DNA of 64,000 nt from Microbispora catharanthi (GTDB taxonomy: Bacteria > Actinomycetota > Actinomycetes > Streptosporangiales > Streptosporangiaceae): contig NZ_VDMA02000023.1 of the NCBI RefSeq assembly GCF_006334915.2, positions 1-64,000 of the forward strand. The letters are read 5' to 3'. Made by a program: the position numbers and the translations under genes. This document shows, in pieces, positions 49,786-58,881 of this stretch. The notes under the pieces were generated by a model. It had not been told where the DNA came from, made no database searches, and saw only the letters and a program-made list of their open reading frames with translations. How positions within the stretch are numbered: the stretch's first letter is position 1; each line of letters opens with the position of its first letter.

Positions 49786-52700
49786 ACGCGGTGAGGCCGT
49801 CCGCGTCGAGGAGGTCGACGGGACGAACGGTCTCGTTCGAGCGGACGTAGTGGAAGGCCGCCCCGACCTTCTCCAGCGGCACCCCGGCCAGCGCGGCCCA
49901 GGCCACCCGGTAGGCGGCGAGCTGCACCGACGCGGTCTCGGCGGCCCTGCCCTGCGGCCGTTCACCGGTCTTCCAGTCGATCACCACGTAGCCGTCGCCC
50001 TCCCGGAAGACCGCGTCCATCCGCCCGCGCAGCAGGCGGTCGCCGATCATCGTCTCGAACGGGATCTCCAGATCGACCGGCTCGCGCGCGGCCCACTCGC
50101 TCTCCTCGAACCGCTCCTGCAGCTCGGCGAGCTGGACGTCGGTCTCCGACATCTCGTCGGCGGCGCCCGGCAGCTCCAGGTCGTCGATCAGGCGCTGCTG
50201 GCCCCAGCGCGACTCCAGCCACCGGTGGAAGGTGGTGCCCCTGCGCGCCAGCGGGGCGGGCCTGCGCGGCACCGGCCTGCGCACCTGCCGGGCGAACGCC
50301 GCCGGATCCTGGGCCAGCGTGACCAGTGACGACACCGACAGCCGCGATGGCAGCTCCACGACCGCCCCGGCCCGCTGGCGGTTCGTCTCCCGCTCGCGCA
50401 GCAGCAGGTCGGTGTCGCGTGCCCAGGCCCGCATCCGCTCCCGGTCCCGGTCCCTGAGGAGCACGTGACCGTCGGCCGCCGCGGGCGGGGCGTCGCCCAT
50501 CATCGCCTCCTCGACGAGGCGGGCGCCGTCGAGGATCGCGTCGCGCACCGTGACGGACGGCCACTCGGCCACCGGCGGCTCGGCCAGCAGCGGATTGTCC
50601 GGACTCTCCGGATCCTCGGCCCAGCGGACGGCCCGGGCGCCCGCCTCGCGGATCTCGCGCAGGAAGTCCGACGGCTCCAGCGGCCGGGACGAGGTGCCCC
50701 AGCGGTAGCCGGAGGCGATCAGCAGGTAGTGCGCCCTCGTGACGGCGACGTACGCCAGCCGCCGCTCCTCCATCAGGTCGCGGTCGCGGCAGCGCTCGTC
50801 GAAGGCGCCCAGTGCCTCCCGGTCCAGCCCGGCCAGCTCGGGCAGGTCCGCGCTGTCCCCCCGGAGCGGGTACGGCAGCTTGCGCGGGTTCTCCGTCCAC
50901 CGGGAGTTGGTGACCGGGGTCGCGGGGAACATGCTGCCCTTGATCAGCCCGCCCTTCTGGGAGGTGAGCTGCGACAGGCCCGGCACCACCACGACCGGCC
51001 ACTCCAGTCCCTTGGACGCGTGGACGGTCATCAGCTTGACGGTGTTGCTGTCGCCGACCCGCCCGGCCTCCAGCCCGAACTCCTCGCTCTCCGCCGCCTT
51101 CAGGTACGCCAGGAACGCGCCGAGCGTCGGGTCCTCCGAGTCTCCGGCGAACCGGGAGGCGGCGTCGAGGAAGGCGTCGAGGTCGGCGCGGGCGGCCAGC
51201 GGGCTGCCTCCCCTGGCGGCGACCTCGACGTCGAGCCCGAGCCGGCGTTCGATCTCGCTGATCAGGTCGGGCAGCGGCTGCCCGGCGTGGGCGCGCAACT
51301 GGCGCAGCTCGCGGGCGACGGCGGGCAGCCGCATCCGCGCGAGCGGGGAGAACCTCTCCAGCCAGTCGGGCCGGTCGGGCAGCTCGTCGAGCGCGTCGAT
51401 CAGGCTGCCGCGTTCCTCGGCGAGGTCGGCGACGACCTGGTCGAGCGGGTCCTCCGGGCGCGGCCCTCCCCTGGCCGCCCTGATCTCCTTGTTGAGCTCG
51501 CGGGCCAGGTCGCCGAGCACCTTCAGGTCGGCCGGGCCGATCCGCCGGCGCGGCCCGGCGAGCAGCCGGACCAGCGCGTCTCCTGCGGTCGGGTCGTACA
51601 GGGCGCGCAGGGTCGCCACGATGTCGGCCACCTCGGGCACGGTGAGCAGCCCGCCGAGGCCCACGACCTCCACGGGGATCCCTCGGGCCTCCAGGGCCCG
51701 GCGCAGGGCCGGGAACTGCGACCGCTTGCGGGCGAGGATCGCGACGTCCTGCGGCTGCAGGGCGGGGCCGCGCTTGACCCGCTCGCCCTCGCCCCACGGC
51801 AGGCCGTCCGGGGCGCCCTCGCCGTGCAGCATCCCGGCCAGGCCCTCGGCGATCCACTCCGCCTCGTCCTCGGCCGTCTCGTGGAAGGCGCACAGCACCC
51901 GCCCCCGGCCCGCCCGGTTGTCCCCCGGCACCAGCACCGGCACCTCACGGGCCTCCCGGCGCAGGGGCACCTGGATCCGGGCCGCGACGCCGAGCACGTG
52001 CTCGCCGTTGCGGAAGCTGACCGACAGCCGCCGCACCTCCGCGGGGTCTCCGGACGCCGCCGGGAAGTCCCCGGGGAACCGGGACAGATTGCCCGCCGAC
52101 GCGCCGCGCCAGCCGTAGATCGACTGGCAGGGGTCGCCGACCGCCGTGACCGGGTGGCCCCCGCCGTACAGCGAACGCAGCAGCACGAGCTGGGCGTGGC
52201 TGGTGTCCTGGTACTCGTCGAGCAGCACGACCGAGAACCGGGACCGCTCGGACGCGCCGACCTCCGGATGCCGCGAGGCGATCCGCGCGGCCAGCGCCAT
52301 CTGGTCGCCGTAGTCGATGACCTCCCGGCCGCGCTTGAGCCGTTCGTACGCCTCGACCATCGGCAGCAGTTGCTCACGGATGGCCTGGGTCTCCACCGGC
52401 TTGCGCTGGTCCTTGACGATGCGCCCGGTGAGCGAGGCCAGGCGCTCGCGCAGCCAGTCGCCGACCTCGCGGACGTCCGCCGGTTCGCGCAGGTGCTCGG
52501 CCAGCTCCCCGGCCAGTTCGAGCACGGCGGCGGTGACGCTGGGCGGGGACAGGTCCACCCGGTCCATCGGCCCGTCGTACTGGCCGACCACCCGGGCCGC
52601 CATCTGCCAGGCGACGGCGGGTGTGACGAGCCGCATGGTGGGCTCCAGCCCCTCCCGCAGCGCGTGGTCGGTCACCAGCCGCGCGGCGTACGCGTGGTAG

Positions 52701-53017
52701 GTGGAGACCGTCGGCTCGGAGTCGAGCAGCTCCGGCTCGACCAGCCCGGCCGCCGCCAGCCCGGCCAGCCGCTGGCGCACCCGCTCGGCCAGCTCGGCGG
52801 CGGCCTTACGGGTGAAGGTGAGGCCGAGGATCTGCTCGGGCCTGGCCAGGCCGTTGGCGACCAGCCAGACCACCCGCCCGGCCATGGTCTCGCTCTTGCC
52901 GGACCCGGCCCCCGCAACCACCACCATCGGCTCCAGGGGCGCCTCGATGACGGCCGCCTGCTCGGGGGTGGGCGGGAGGATCCCGAGCCGGCCGGCCAGC
53001 TCACCGGGCGTCAGCAC
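49760..53017 (-). CDS. adnB: AdnB helicase-nuclease subunit
   Basis: AdnB subunit of the AdnAB DNA end-resection motor, 1085 aa. An N-terminal UvrD-type ATPase has Walker A GAGSGKS (36-42), LLDEYQDTSHAQ and GDPCQSIYGWRGA, and later LMTVHASKGLEWPVV with VAVTRAHYLL. The C-terminal RecB-type nuclease has VIDWKTGERPQGRAAE. It forms a heterodimer with AdnA and resects double-strand break ends for homologous recombination. The start GTG 53017 overlaps the adnA stop by seven bases, with GGAGG properly spaced. It is the counterpart of Rv3201c. Confidence 0.93.
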   Translation of the reverse strand: MLTPGELAGRLGILPPTPEQAAVIEAPLEPMVVVAGAGSGKSETMAGRVVWLVANGLARPEQILGLTFTRKAAAELAERVRQRLAGLAAAGLVEPELLDSEPTVSTYHAYAARLVTDHALREGLEPTMRLVTPAVAWQMAARVVGQYDGPMDRVDLSPPSVTAAVLELAGELAEHLREPADVREVGDWLRERLASLTGRIVKDQRKPVETQAIREQLLPMVEAYERLKRGREVIDYGDQMALAARIASRHPEVGASERSRFSVVLLDEYQDTSHAQLVLLRSLYGGGHPVTAVGDPCQSIYGWRGASAGNLSRFPGDFPAASGDPAEVRRLSVSFRNGEHVLGVAARIQVPLRREAREVPVLVPGDNRAGRGRVLCAFHETAEDEAEWIAEGLAGMLHGEGAPDGLPWGEGERVKRGPALQPQDVAILARKRSQFPALRRALEARGIPVEVVGLGGLLTVPEVADIVATLRALYDPTAGDALVRLLAGPRRRIGPADLKVLGDLARELNKEIRAARGGPRPEDPLDQVVADLAEERGSLIDALDELPDRPDWLERFSPLARMRLPAVARELRQLRAHAGQPLPDLISEIERRLGLDVEVAARGGSPLAARADLDAFLDAASRFAGDSEDPTLGAFLAYLKAAESEEFGLEAGRVGDSNTVKLMTVHASKGLEWPVVVVPGLSQLTSQKGGLIKGSMFPATPVTNSRWTENPRKLPYPLRGDSADLPELAGLDREALGAFDERCRDRDLMEERRLAYVAVTRAHYLLIASGYRWGTSSRPLEPSDFLREIREAGARAVRWAEDPESPDNPLLAEPPVAEWPSVTVRDAILDGARLVEEAMMGDAPPAAADGHVLLRDRDRERMRAWARDTDLLLRERETNRQRAGAVVELPSRLSVSSLVTLAQDPAAFARQVRRPVPRRPAPLARRGTTFHRWLESRWGQQRLIDDLELPGAADEMSETDVQLAELQERFEESEWAAREPVDLEIPFETMIGDRLLRGRMDAVFREGDGYVVIDWKTGERPQGRAAETASVQLAAYRVAWAALAGVPLEKVGAAFHYVRSNETVRPVDLLDADGLTAFIQRVPQD

Positions 53018-56000
53018 ACCTGTCCTCCGTTGTCGTTCACCGGGCAGGCGATTTTAGCGGCACAGGTGCGGCAGCCGTCGTTGACCGTGGCGACGAACAC
53101 GTTGGCGGACATGCCGGTCGCCACCGTCTTGACCAGGTTCTCCGCCCAGTCGGGCTCGGAGTCGTCGGCGAGCGCCCGCTGCGCCTGCTCCCTGGCGTCG
53201 GCCGACTGGCCCGCCGCCTTGCCCAGGTGCAGCAGGGACGCGCCGCCCGGCTGGATGAGGCCGTGCCGCTCGAACGCCCCGAGGGTCGTGGCGAGCTGGT
53301 ACACCCCGAGCTGCGGATGCCGGTCGATCTCGGTGTCCTTGGGCCTGCCGCTGCCGGTCTTGATGTCGATGATCACGGCCCGGCCGGCCTCGTCCCGCTC
53401 GACCCGGTCCACCCGGCCGGTGATCTGGATGTCGTGGCCCGGCACCCGTACGGTGAACGCCTCCTCCACCGCGACCAGGTCACGTGGTTTGTCCTTCTGC
53501 CACCGGACGAACCTGTCGACCATCTGCTCGGCGACGCGGCGCTGCTTGCGGTTGAACCACAGCCCGCCGAAGTCGAACTGGTCCCAGATGTCGTCGAGCC
53601 GCTTGACGTAGTCGGTGCCGTCCTCGGTGGACATCGCGGCGATCGCGTGGACGACCGTGCCGAGGCTCTGGGTGACGTTCGACGACCCGGCCCCGACCGC
53701 GGTCTCCAGCATCCAGCGCAGCCCGCACTTGGTGAAGCTCTCCACCGACGACGGCGAGATCTGGACGACGTCGTCGGGCCAGCCGAGCGGCCGGTCGTCG
53801 GAGATCGGGGTCAGCGCGTACCACTCGCCGGGATTGGCGCCGGGCACCCCGGCCTGGGCCAGCCTGGCGAGGTGCGCGGCTGCCTCGCGGCGCAGCGCCT
53901 CGGACTTGCTCGTGTCGCACACGGCCGCGCGCAGGTCCGCGACCAGCGCGGACATGCTGAGCCACCGGGCCCGGTCGTCCACGGTCGCCGCCTCTACGCC
54001 GCCGGGCAGCAGCTCGGTGAGGAACCGGGAGGGCCGTTCGTCGGTGTCCTCGCCGCCGACGGCGGTGACGACGAGCTTCCTGCGGGCGCGGGTGGCCGCG
54101 ACGTAGAACAGCCGCCGCTCCTCGGCGAGCAGCTTGGACGCCAGCGCGGCCGTCGCGGCCTGCGTGGTGTCCAGCGCCGAGCCGCCCGCGAACTCCATCA
54201 GCGCCTCGGTGCCGAGGAGCGAGCCGCGCAGGCGCAGGTCGGGCCACAGGCCCTCCTGGACGCCGGCGACCACCACCACGTCCCATTCCAGGCCCTTGGA
54301 CCGGTGCGCGGTCAGGATCCGTACGGCGTCGCCCTCGGGGGCTGACTCGGCCAGCGAATCGCCGGCGATCTCCTGGGAGGTCAGGTCGTCGAGGAACACC
54401 GCGACCCCGGCCTTGGGCAGCCGGTCGGTGAAGCGGGCCACGTGGTCGAACAGGGCGACGACGGCGTCGAGGTCGCGGTCGGCCTGGGCGCCCCGGGCCC
54501 CGCCCGCGAGGCTGGCCTCCGTCCAGCGCTCCGCGAGCCCGCTGGCCTGCCAGATCTCCCACAGCGTCTCCTCGGCGCCCCGGCCGTGCCGTACGGCCTC
54601 GCGGGCGGTCGCGACGAGCCGCGCGAGGCGTTCCGCCGGCGCCGCGACATGCGGCTCGACGCCGCCCAGCTCCCGGGCGTCGCGCAGCGCCGCGACCAGC
54701 AGCTCGTCCGACGAGCGCGGGGTGAAGGGCAGCGCCGGCCGGCCTGCCTCCTCCGCGGCGGCGGCCTCCGCGGCGACCGCCTCGTGCTCGGCGATCCGCA
54801 GGGCGCGGCGCAGCCGGCGTACGCCGATCATGTCGGTGCCGCCGAGCGGACCGGTCAGCAGCTCCTCGGCGGTCGCCACGTCGAGCGTGGCCGGCGAGGC
54901 GGCGATCCGCAGCAGCGTGATCAGCGGCCGGACGCCGGGCTCCTGCACCAGCGGGAGCTCGTCGCCCGCGACCACGACGGGCACCCCCGCGGTGACCAGC
55001 GCCCGCCGCAGCAGCGGCACGTGCCGTACGGCGCTGCGCACCAGCACCGCCATCCGCGACCACGGCACCCCGTCGAGCAGGTGCGCCCGGCGCAGCGTGT
55101 CGGCCACCACCGCGGCCTCCTGGCTGGCGCTGTCGGCCAGCAGCACCTTCACCTCGCCCGGATCGGCCTCCGCGACCGGGATCAGGTCGCGGTGGCCGCC
55201 GGCCCTGTTCTCGTGCCTGTACTCGTGCCTGTTCACCGGGCCGGGTACGGCCGGCAGCCGGTAGGCGACGCGCCGGGAGGTCTCGAGCAGGGCCGGGCCG
55301 CTGCGGCGGCACACCCGTAGCGCGACCACCGGGGCGTCCCGCCCGTCCCGGGTCGGGAACCGCTCGGGGAACCGCAGGATGCCCTGCACGTCGGCGCCGC
55401 GGAAGCCGTAGATGGACTGGTCGGGGTCGCCCACGGCGATCAGGTCGCGGCCGTCTCCCGCGAGCTGACTGAGCAGGAACTCCTGCGCCGGGTCGGTGTC
55501 CTGGTATTCGTCGACGAGCACCAGGTCGTACGCGTCCCGCTCGCGCCGCCGCACCTCGCCGTCGGCCAGCAGGCCGGCCGCCTCGCGGATCAGCTCCGAG
55601 TAGTCCAGCGCGGGCACCGGGTCGAGGTCGAAGCGGTCCTGGTAGCGGTAGGAGAACAGCCCGGCGGCCTCCCAGTCGGGCCTGCCGTGCTCACGGCCCA
55701 GCCGCACCAGCGCGTCGCCGTACAGGCCGCGCTCGGCCGCTCGGGACAGGAAGTCGCGCAGCTCCTCGGCGAACCCCCGGGTCTTGAGCAGTTCGCGCAT
55801 GTCCGGAGGCCAGTGCCGCGCGCCGTCCTCCAGTTCGCCGTGCAGCAGCCGCCGGATCTCCAGCAACTGCTCGGGACCGGTGAGCAGGCGCGGCGGCGGC
55901 TCACCGGCCAGCACCGCCTCGCGGCGCAGCAGCGCGTACGCGTAGCTGTGGAAGGTGAGGGCCAGCGGGGTCCTGGTGGTCCTGCGCATCCGGGCGGTGA

Positions 56001-56256
56001 TCCGCTCGCGCAGTTCACCGGCCGCCTTGCGGCTGAAGGTGAGGACGAGCACACGCTCGGGGTCCACGCCGCGGCGCTCGACCCGGTCGACGACGGTCTC
56101 CACGATCGTGGTGGTCTTGCCGGTGCCCGGCCCGGCGAGCACGAGCAGGGGCCCGCTCTCGTGCTCGACGACGGCGCGCTGATGTTCGTCCAGCACGGGA
56201 GCCGCGCGACGTCCCACGCCCCCGCGACGCACCAGCCGGTAGTTCTGACCACTCAC
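53011..56256 (-). CDS. adnA: AdnA helicase-nuclease subunit
   Basis: AdnA subunit, 1081 aa. Walker A is GPGTGKTT (42-49). The ATPase motifs include LVLVDEYQDTDPAQ, GDPDQSIYGFRGADVQG and ILTAHRSKGLEWDVV. The C-terminal nuclease has VIIDIKTGSGRPKDTEIDRH. Cys residues in KCGLRW and a last CRTCAAKIAC group (C-x2-C-x5-C) would hold a 4Fe-4S cluster like that of AddB-type nucleases. I chose GTG 56256; an in-frame extension upstream has no homology. AdnAB replaces RecBCD/AddAB in actinobacteria. It is the counterpart of Rv3202c. Confidence 0.92.
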   Translation of the reverse strand: MSGQNYRLVRRGGVGRRAAPVLDEHQRAVVEHESGPLLVLAGPGTGKTTTIVETVVDRVERRGVDPERVLVLTFSRKAAGELRERITARMRRTTRTPLALTFHSYAYALLRREAVLAGEPPPRLLTGPEQLLEIRRLLHGELEDGARHWPPDMRELLKTRGFAEELRDFLSRAAERGLYGDALVRLGREHGRPDWEAAGLFSYRYQDRFDLDPVPALDYSELIREAAGLLADGEVRRRERDAYDLVLVDEYQDTDPAQEFLLSQLAGDGRDLIAVGDPDQSIYGFRGADVQGILRFPERFPTRDGRDAPVVALRVCRRSGPALLETSRRVAYRLPAVPGPVNRHEYRHENRAGGHRDLIPVAEADPGEVKVLLADSASQEAAVVADTLRRAHLLDGVPWSRMAVLVRSAVRHVPLLRRALVTAGVPVVVAGDELPLVQEPGVRPLITLLRIAASPATLDVATAEELLTGPLGGTDMIGVRRLRRALRIAEHEAVAAEAAAAEEAGRPALPFTPRSSDELLVAALRDARELGGVEPHVAAPAERLARLVATAREAVRHGRGAEETLWEIWQASGLAERWTEASLAGGARGAQADRDLDAVVALFDHVARFTDRLPKAGVAVFLDDLTSQEIAGDSLAESAPEGDAVRILTAHRSKGLEWDVVVVAGVQEGLWPDLRLRGSLLGTEALMEFAGGSALDTTQAATAALASKLLAEERRLFYVAATRARRKLVVTAVGGEDTDERPSRFLTELLPGGVEAATVDDRARWLSMSALVADLRAAVCDTSKSEALRREAAAHLARLAQAGVPGANPGEWYALTPISDDRPLGWPDDVVQISPSSVESFTKCGLRWMLETAVGAGSSNVTQSLGTVVHAIAAMSTEDGTDYVKRLDDIWDQFDFGGLWFNRKQRRVAEQMVDRFVRWQKDKPRDLVAVEEAFTVRVPGHDIQITGRVDRVERDEAGRAVIIDIKTGSGRPKDTEIDRHPQLGVYQLATTLGAFERHGLIQPGGASLLHLGKAAGQSADAREQAQRALADDSEPDWAENLVKTVATGMSANVFVATVNDGCRTCAAKIACPVNDNGGQVC

Positions 56257-56327
56257 AGCACAGCATTCCACCAGATCACGGAGACAGATCGTGCCCGAAT
56301 GCCCACTCCGTGTCCTAGAAGGGCGGA

Positions 56328-57179
56328 TCAGCCGGCGGTCGTCACCCGTACGTCCGGCTTGTCCAGGCCGCCGCGCTGGGCCTGCCGGAGCCTGTCCAGC
56401 GTGCGGCCGGTCGGGGAGGCCGGATCGGCGGTGTACACGACGACCAGCAGGTCGGGATCCCCGGGCAGGGCCAGGGTCTCGTACGCGAAGTCCAGGTCGC
56501 CGAGCTCCGGGTGTCGCAGCAGCTTGACCCCGAAGGTCTTCTCGGCGACCCGGTGCTCCTCCCACAGGTGGGCGAAGCCGGTGTCGGCGGACAGGTCGGC
56601 GACGAGCGGGCCCAGCAGTGGGTCGTCGGGGTGCCTCCCGGCGTACAGGCGCAGGTGGGCGATGGTCTCGGCGGCCACGGCCGCCCAGTCGCGGTAGAAC
56701 GAGCGCGCCCGCGGAGTCAGGAACGTCTGGCGGGCCATGTTGCGCTCGCCCGCGGGCATGGCCGAGAACCCGTTGATCCGGTCGGAGAGGGCGTTCCAGG
56801 CGAGCACGTCCATCCGCGGCCCCAGGACGAACGCCGGCACGGAGTCGGCCGCGTCCAGAAGCATCCGCACTCCGGGCCGGATGCCGGCGCTGGGAGCCTG
56901 CCGGTCGTCGGGCGGGCGGAGGAGGCGGCGCAGGTGCGCCCGCTCGGTGCCGTCCATGCGCAGCACTCGGGCGACCGCGTCGAGCACCTCGTCGGAGACG
57001 TTGCGTACGCGCTGCTGCTCCAGGCGGATGTAGTAGTCGACGCTCACGCCCGCGAGCAGCGCGACCTCTTCGCGCCGCAACCCGCTGACTCGCCGCCGCC
57101 CGTGCGCCGGGAGCCCGGCGTCCTCGGGCCGGATCCGGGCCCGGCGAGAACGCAGGAACCGTCCCAGATCACCATCCAT
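56328..57179 (-). CDS. MmyB-type XRE transcriptional regulator
   Basis: DNA-binding regulator of 283 aa. The N-terminal XRE helix-turn-helix (about 1-85) has RRRVSGLRREEVALLAGVS and DYYIRLEQ. The C-terminal MmyB-like ligand-binding domain has PAFVLGPRMDVLAWNALSD, WAAVAAETIAHLRLYAGR and DLDFAYETLALPGDPDLLV. MmyB-type proteins bind fatty acids or similar hydrophobic ligands. It is transcribed divergently from the SDR gene 107 bases away, and an inverted repeat sits between them. It probably represses the SDR until the SDR substrate appears. Confidence 0.88.
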   Translation of the reverse strand: MDGDLGRFLRSRRARIRPEDAGLPAHGRRRVSGLRREEVALLAGVSVDYYIRLEQQRVRNVSDEVLDAVARVLRMDGTERAHLRRLLRPPDDRQAPSAGIRPGVRMLLDAADSVPAFVLGPRMDVLAWNALSDRINGFSAMPAGERNMARQTFLTPRARSFYRDWAAVAAETIAHLRLYAGRHPDDPLLGPLVADLSADTGFAHLWEEHRVAEKTFGVKLLRHPELGDLDFAYETLALPGDPDLLVVVYTADPASPTGRTLDRLRQAQRGGLDKPDVRVTTAG

Positions 57180-57186
57180 GGGGCTC

Positions 57187-57203
57187 AAGCCTAGTACTGG
57201 CTT
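57187..57203. promoter_or_regulatory. Inverted repeat between the regulator and SDR genes
   Basis: AAGCC, 7 bases, GGCTT: a 17-bp dyad eight bases upstream of the regulator ATG on the divergent side. It is a candidate operator for the MmyB-type protein. Only one copy is seen. Confidence 0.4.
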
Positions 57204-57286
57204 TACCAGGAAGAGGCGTGCGCTGGGTAGAGCCGGCCCGTCCCGCCAGAGTGGCTCTCGTCAACCTCGAACTCGAAGGAGTCACG

Positions 57287-58048
57287 ATGAGCTACGAGAA
57301 CCTGGCCGGACGCGTCGCCGTTGTCACCGGGGCCGCCAGCGGCATGGGAGAGGCGACGGCGCGGCTGCTGGCCGCCTCCGGCGCGAAGGTCGCGCTGCTC
57401 GCCCGCCGCGCCGACCGGCTGGAGGACCTGGTCCGGAAGATCGCCGCGGACGGCGGCACGGCGCTGGCCGTGACCGCCGACGTCACCCGGGACGACAGCG
57501 TGGCCGCCGCCGTGGACCGTGTCCACGCCGAGCTCGGGCCTGTGGACCTGGTGGTCAACGCCGCGGGGGTGATGCTGCCCAACCCGATCGACGACGGCCG
57601 AATCGACGAGTGGACGCGGATGCTCGACACGAACATCGCGGGCGCCCTGCGGATCACGCGGGCCTTCACGGCCGACCTGCTCGCGGCGGCGGAGGAGGGC
57701 CGGACGGCCGACCTCGTCAACATCTCGTCGATCGGCTCCCACCTCGTCTTCCCCGGCTATGCCGTCTACGGGGCGACCAAGGCCGCCCTCACCCACCTGT
57801 CCGCGAACCTGCGCGCGGAGTTCGGCCCGCGCGGGGTTCGGGTGACCAACATCGAGCCGGGCCTGACGGCGACGGAGCTGGGCGACCACGTCGACAGCCC
57901 AGCGCTCGGGGCGCAACTGGCCGGCATGTTCCAGGTCATCACGCCCATGACCGCCGAGGAGATCGCCGACCTGATCGCGTACGCGGTCAGCCGGGCCAAG
58001 CACGTCAACCTCCGTCAGGTCGTCGTGCTGCCGACGAACCAGGCCTGA
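57287..58048 (+). CDS. Short-chain dehydrogenase/reductase
   Basis: Classical SDR of 253 aa. The coenzyme motif is TGAASGMGEA (about 16-25), followed by NAAGVM, the catalytic Ser in ISSIG and YGATK (Y-x-x-x-K). The family C-terminal region has EPGLTATELGDH. It probably uses NADP(H) or NAD(H) to reduce or oxidise a carbonyl/alcohol; the substrate is unknown. The start ATG 57287 follows GAAGGAG. The divergent MmyB-type regulator is likely to control it. It converges with Uma2 gene 2, with 25 bases between stops. Confidence 0.9.
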   Translation: MSYENLAGRVAVVTGAASGMGEATARLLAASGAKVALLARRADRLEDLVRKIAADGGTALAVTADVTRDDSVAAAVDRVHAELGPVDLVVNAAGVMLPNPIDDGRIDEWTRMLDTNIAGALRITRAFTADLLAAAEEGRTADLVNISSIGSHLVFPGYAVYGATKAALTHLSANLRAEFGPRGVRVTNIEPGLTATELGDHVDSPALGAQLAGMFQVITPMTAEEIADLIAYAVSRAKHVNLRQVVVLPTNQA

Positions 58049-58073
58049 GGTCACCGTGCGCCGGGCTTCTCGC

Positions 58074-58739
58074 TCAAGCGAGCAGCTCACCGGTGGCCAG
58101 ATCGATGTCGAACGGCGTCGGCAGCCGGAGCGACTCCCCGGCATGGACTGTCTCGACCCGCTCGTACGGCTCGCGGAGGTCGTCCATTGCGAGATCCTTG
58201 CACGGCAGGCTCATCAGCGTCACGGTCGCGGGGTCGGTCACCGGGTCGACGATCAGGAGAAGCGGCACCCCCGCACGGGCATACTCCAGTGGCTTCTCGT
58301 CCCAGTCGATCGACCGCGTTCCCCTGGAGCACACTTCGACCACGAGCAGCGCACTGTGTCCGAGGATGTGCATGTCGTCGTACTGCTCGGCGTCCTGGGG
58401 CGCGATCATGAGACTGGGAAGCCGCATGTCGGGGAACGGCGGAATGTGCACTCCCCAGTTGGAATGGATGACCCACCGATTCTCCCGGACCGAGTCGAAA
58501 AGCTGATTCATCAGCCGGAAGGTGACGTTCGACTGTTCACGGCTGACCTTCGGGCTCACGACGACCCGGCCATAGGTGATCTCGGCCGGGTAGCCGGCAT
58601 CGTTGAGTTCCTGGCATAGGCGCCGGATGTCGTCCTCGCCGTCGATCGGCTCCGGCTCGGGCACTTCGCCGGGCGCCAAGGCCGCAGATCTGAAGACATG
58701 CCGCCGTCTGCCCTGCCTCGTCGGCTTTGTGAGCGCCAT
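58074..58739 (-). CDS. Uma2-family PD-(D/E)XK-fold protein 2
   Basis: Uma2 paralogue of 221 aa with the same layout as the first: a polar N-terminal tail starting MALTKPT, MRLPSLMIAP, LLVVEVCSRGTRSIDWDEK and YARAGVPLLLIVDP. The acidic-Glu-Lys core is intact, although the first Asp of PDLM is replaced by Ser (LPSLM). That position may weaken catalysis. It lies on the minus strand, so the two Uma2 genes point toward each other with adnAB, the MmyB-type gene and the SDR gene between. An upstream element is shared with copy 1. Confidence 0.82.
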   Translation of the reverse strand: MALTKPTRQGRRRHVFRSAALAPGEVPEPEPIDGEDDIRRLCQELNDAGYPAEITYGRVVVSPKVSREQSNVTFRLMNQLFDSVRENRWVIHSNWGVHIPPFPDMRLPSLMIAPQDAEQYDDMHILGHSALLVVEVCSRGTRSIDWDEKPLEYARAGVPLLLIVDPVTDPATVTLMSLPCKDLAMDDLREPYERVETVHAGESLRLPTPFDIDLATGELLA

Positions 58740-58772
58740 CCCCTCGCCATCCTCTCCGTCTCCCTACACCTC

Positions 58773-58813
58773 GATGGTACGCACGGTCATTCGAGAGACA
58801 CGGAAAGTAACAG
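58773..58813 (-). promoter_or_regulatory. Shared upstream element of Uma2 gene 2
   Basis: On the minus strand CTGTTACTTTCCGTG (58799-58813), 17 bases, CGTACCATC (58773-58781). Same blocks and spacing as upstream of Uma2 gene 1. It ends 33 bases before the ATG. Confidence 0.6.
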
Positions 58814-58881
58814 ATTCGAAAGGAGGTGACGACAAGAGACGGTGAGTGTGCGCACCGCTGTAGTGGAAGAAAGCACACCCG

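Noticed and set aside
50465-53611. Plus-strand open frame opposite adnB and the end of adnA
   Set aside because: Antisense to proven helicase-nuclease motifs; composition is typical of high-GC shadow frames.
49760-56256. RecBCD or AddAB identity for the helicase-nuclease pair
   Set aside because: Both subunits have an intact N-terminal ATPase and C-terminal nuclease, and the order and neighbours fit AdnA-AdnB of actinobacteria.
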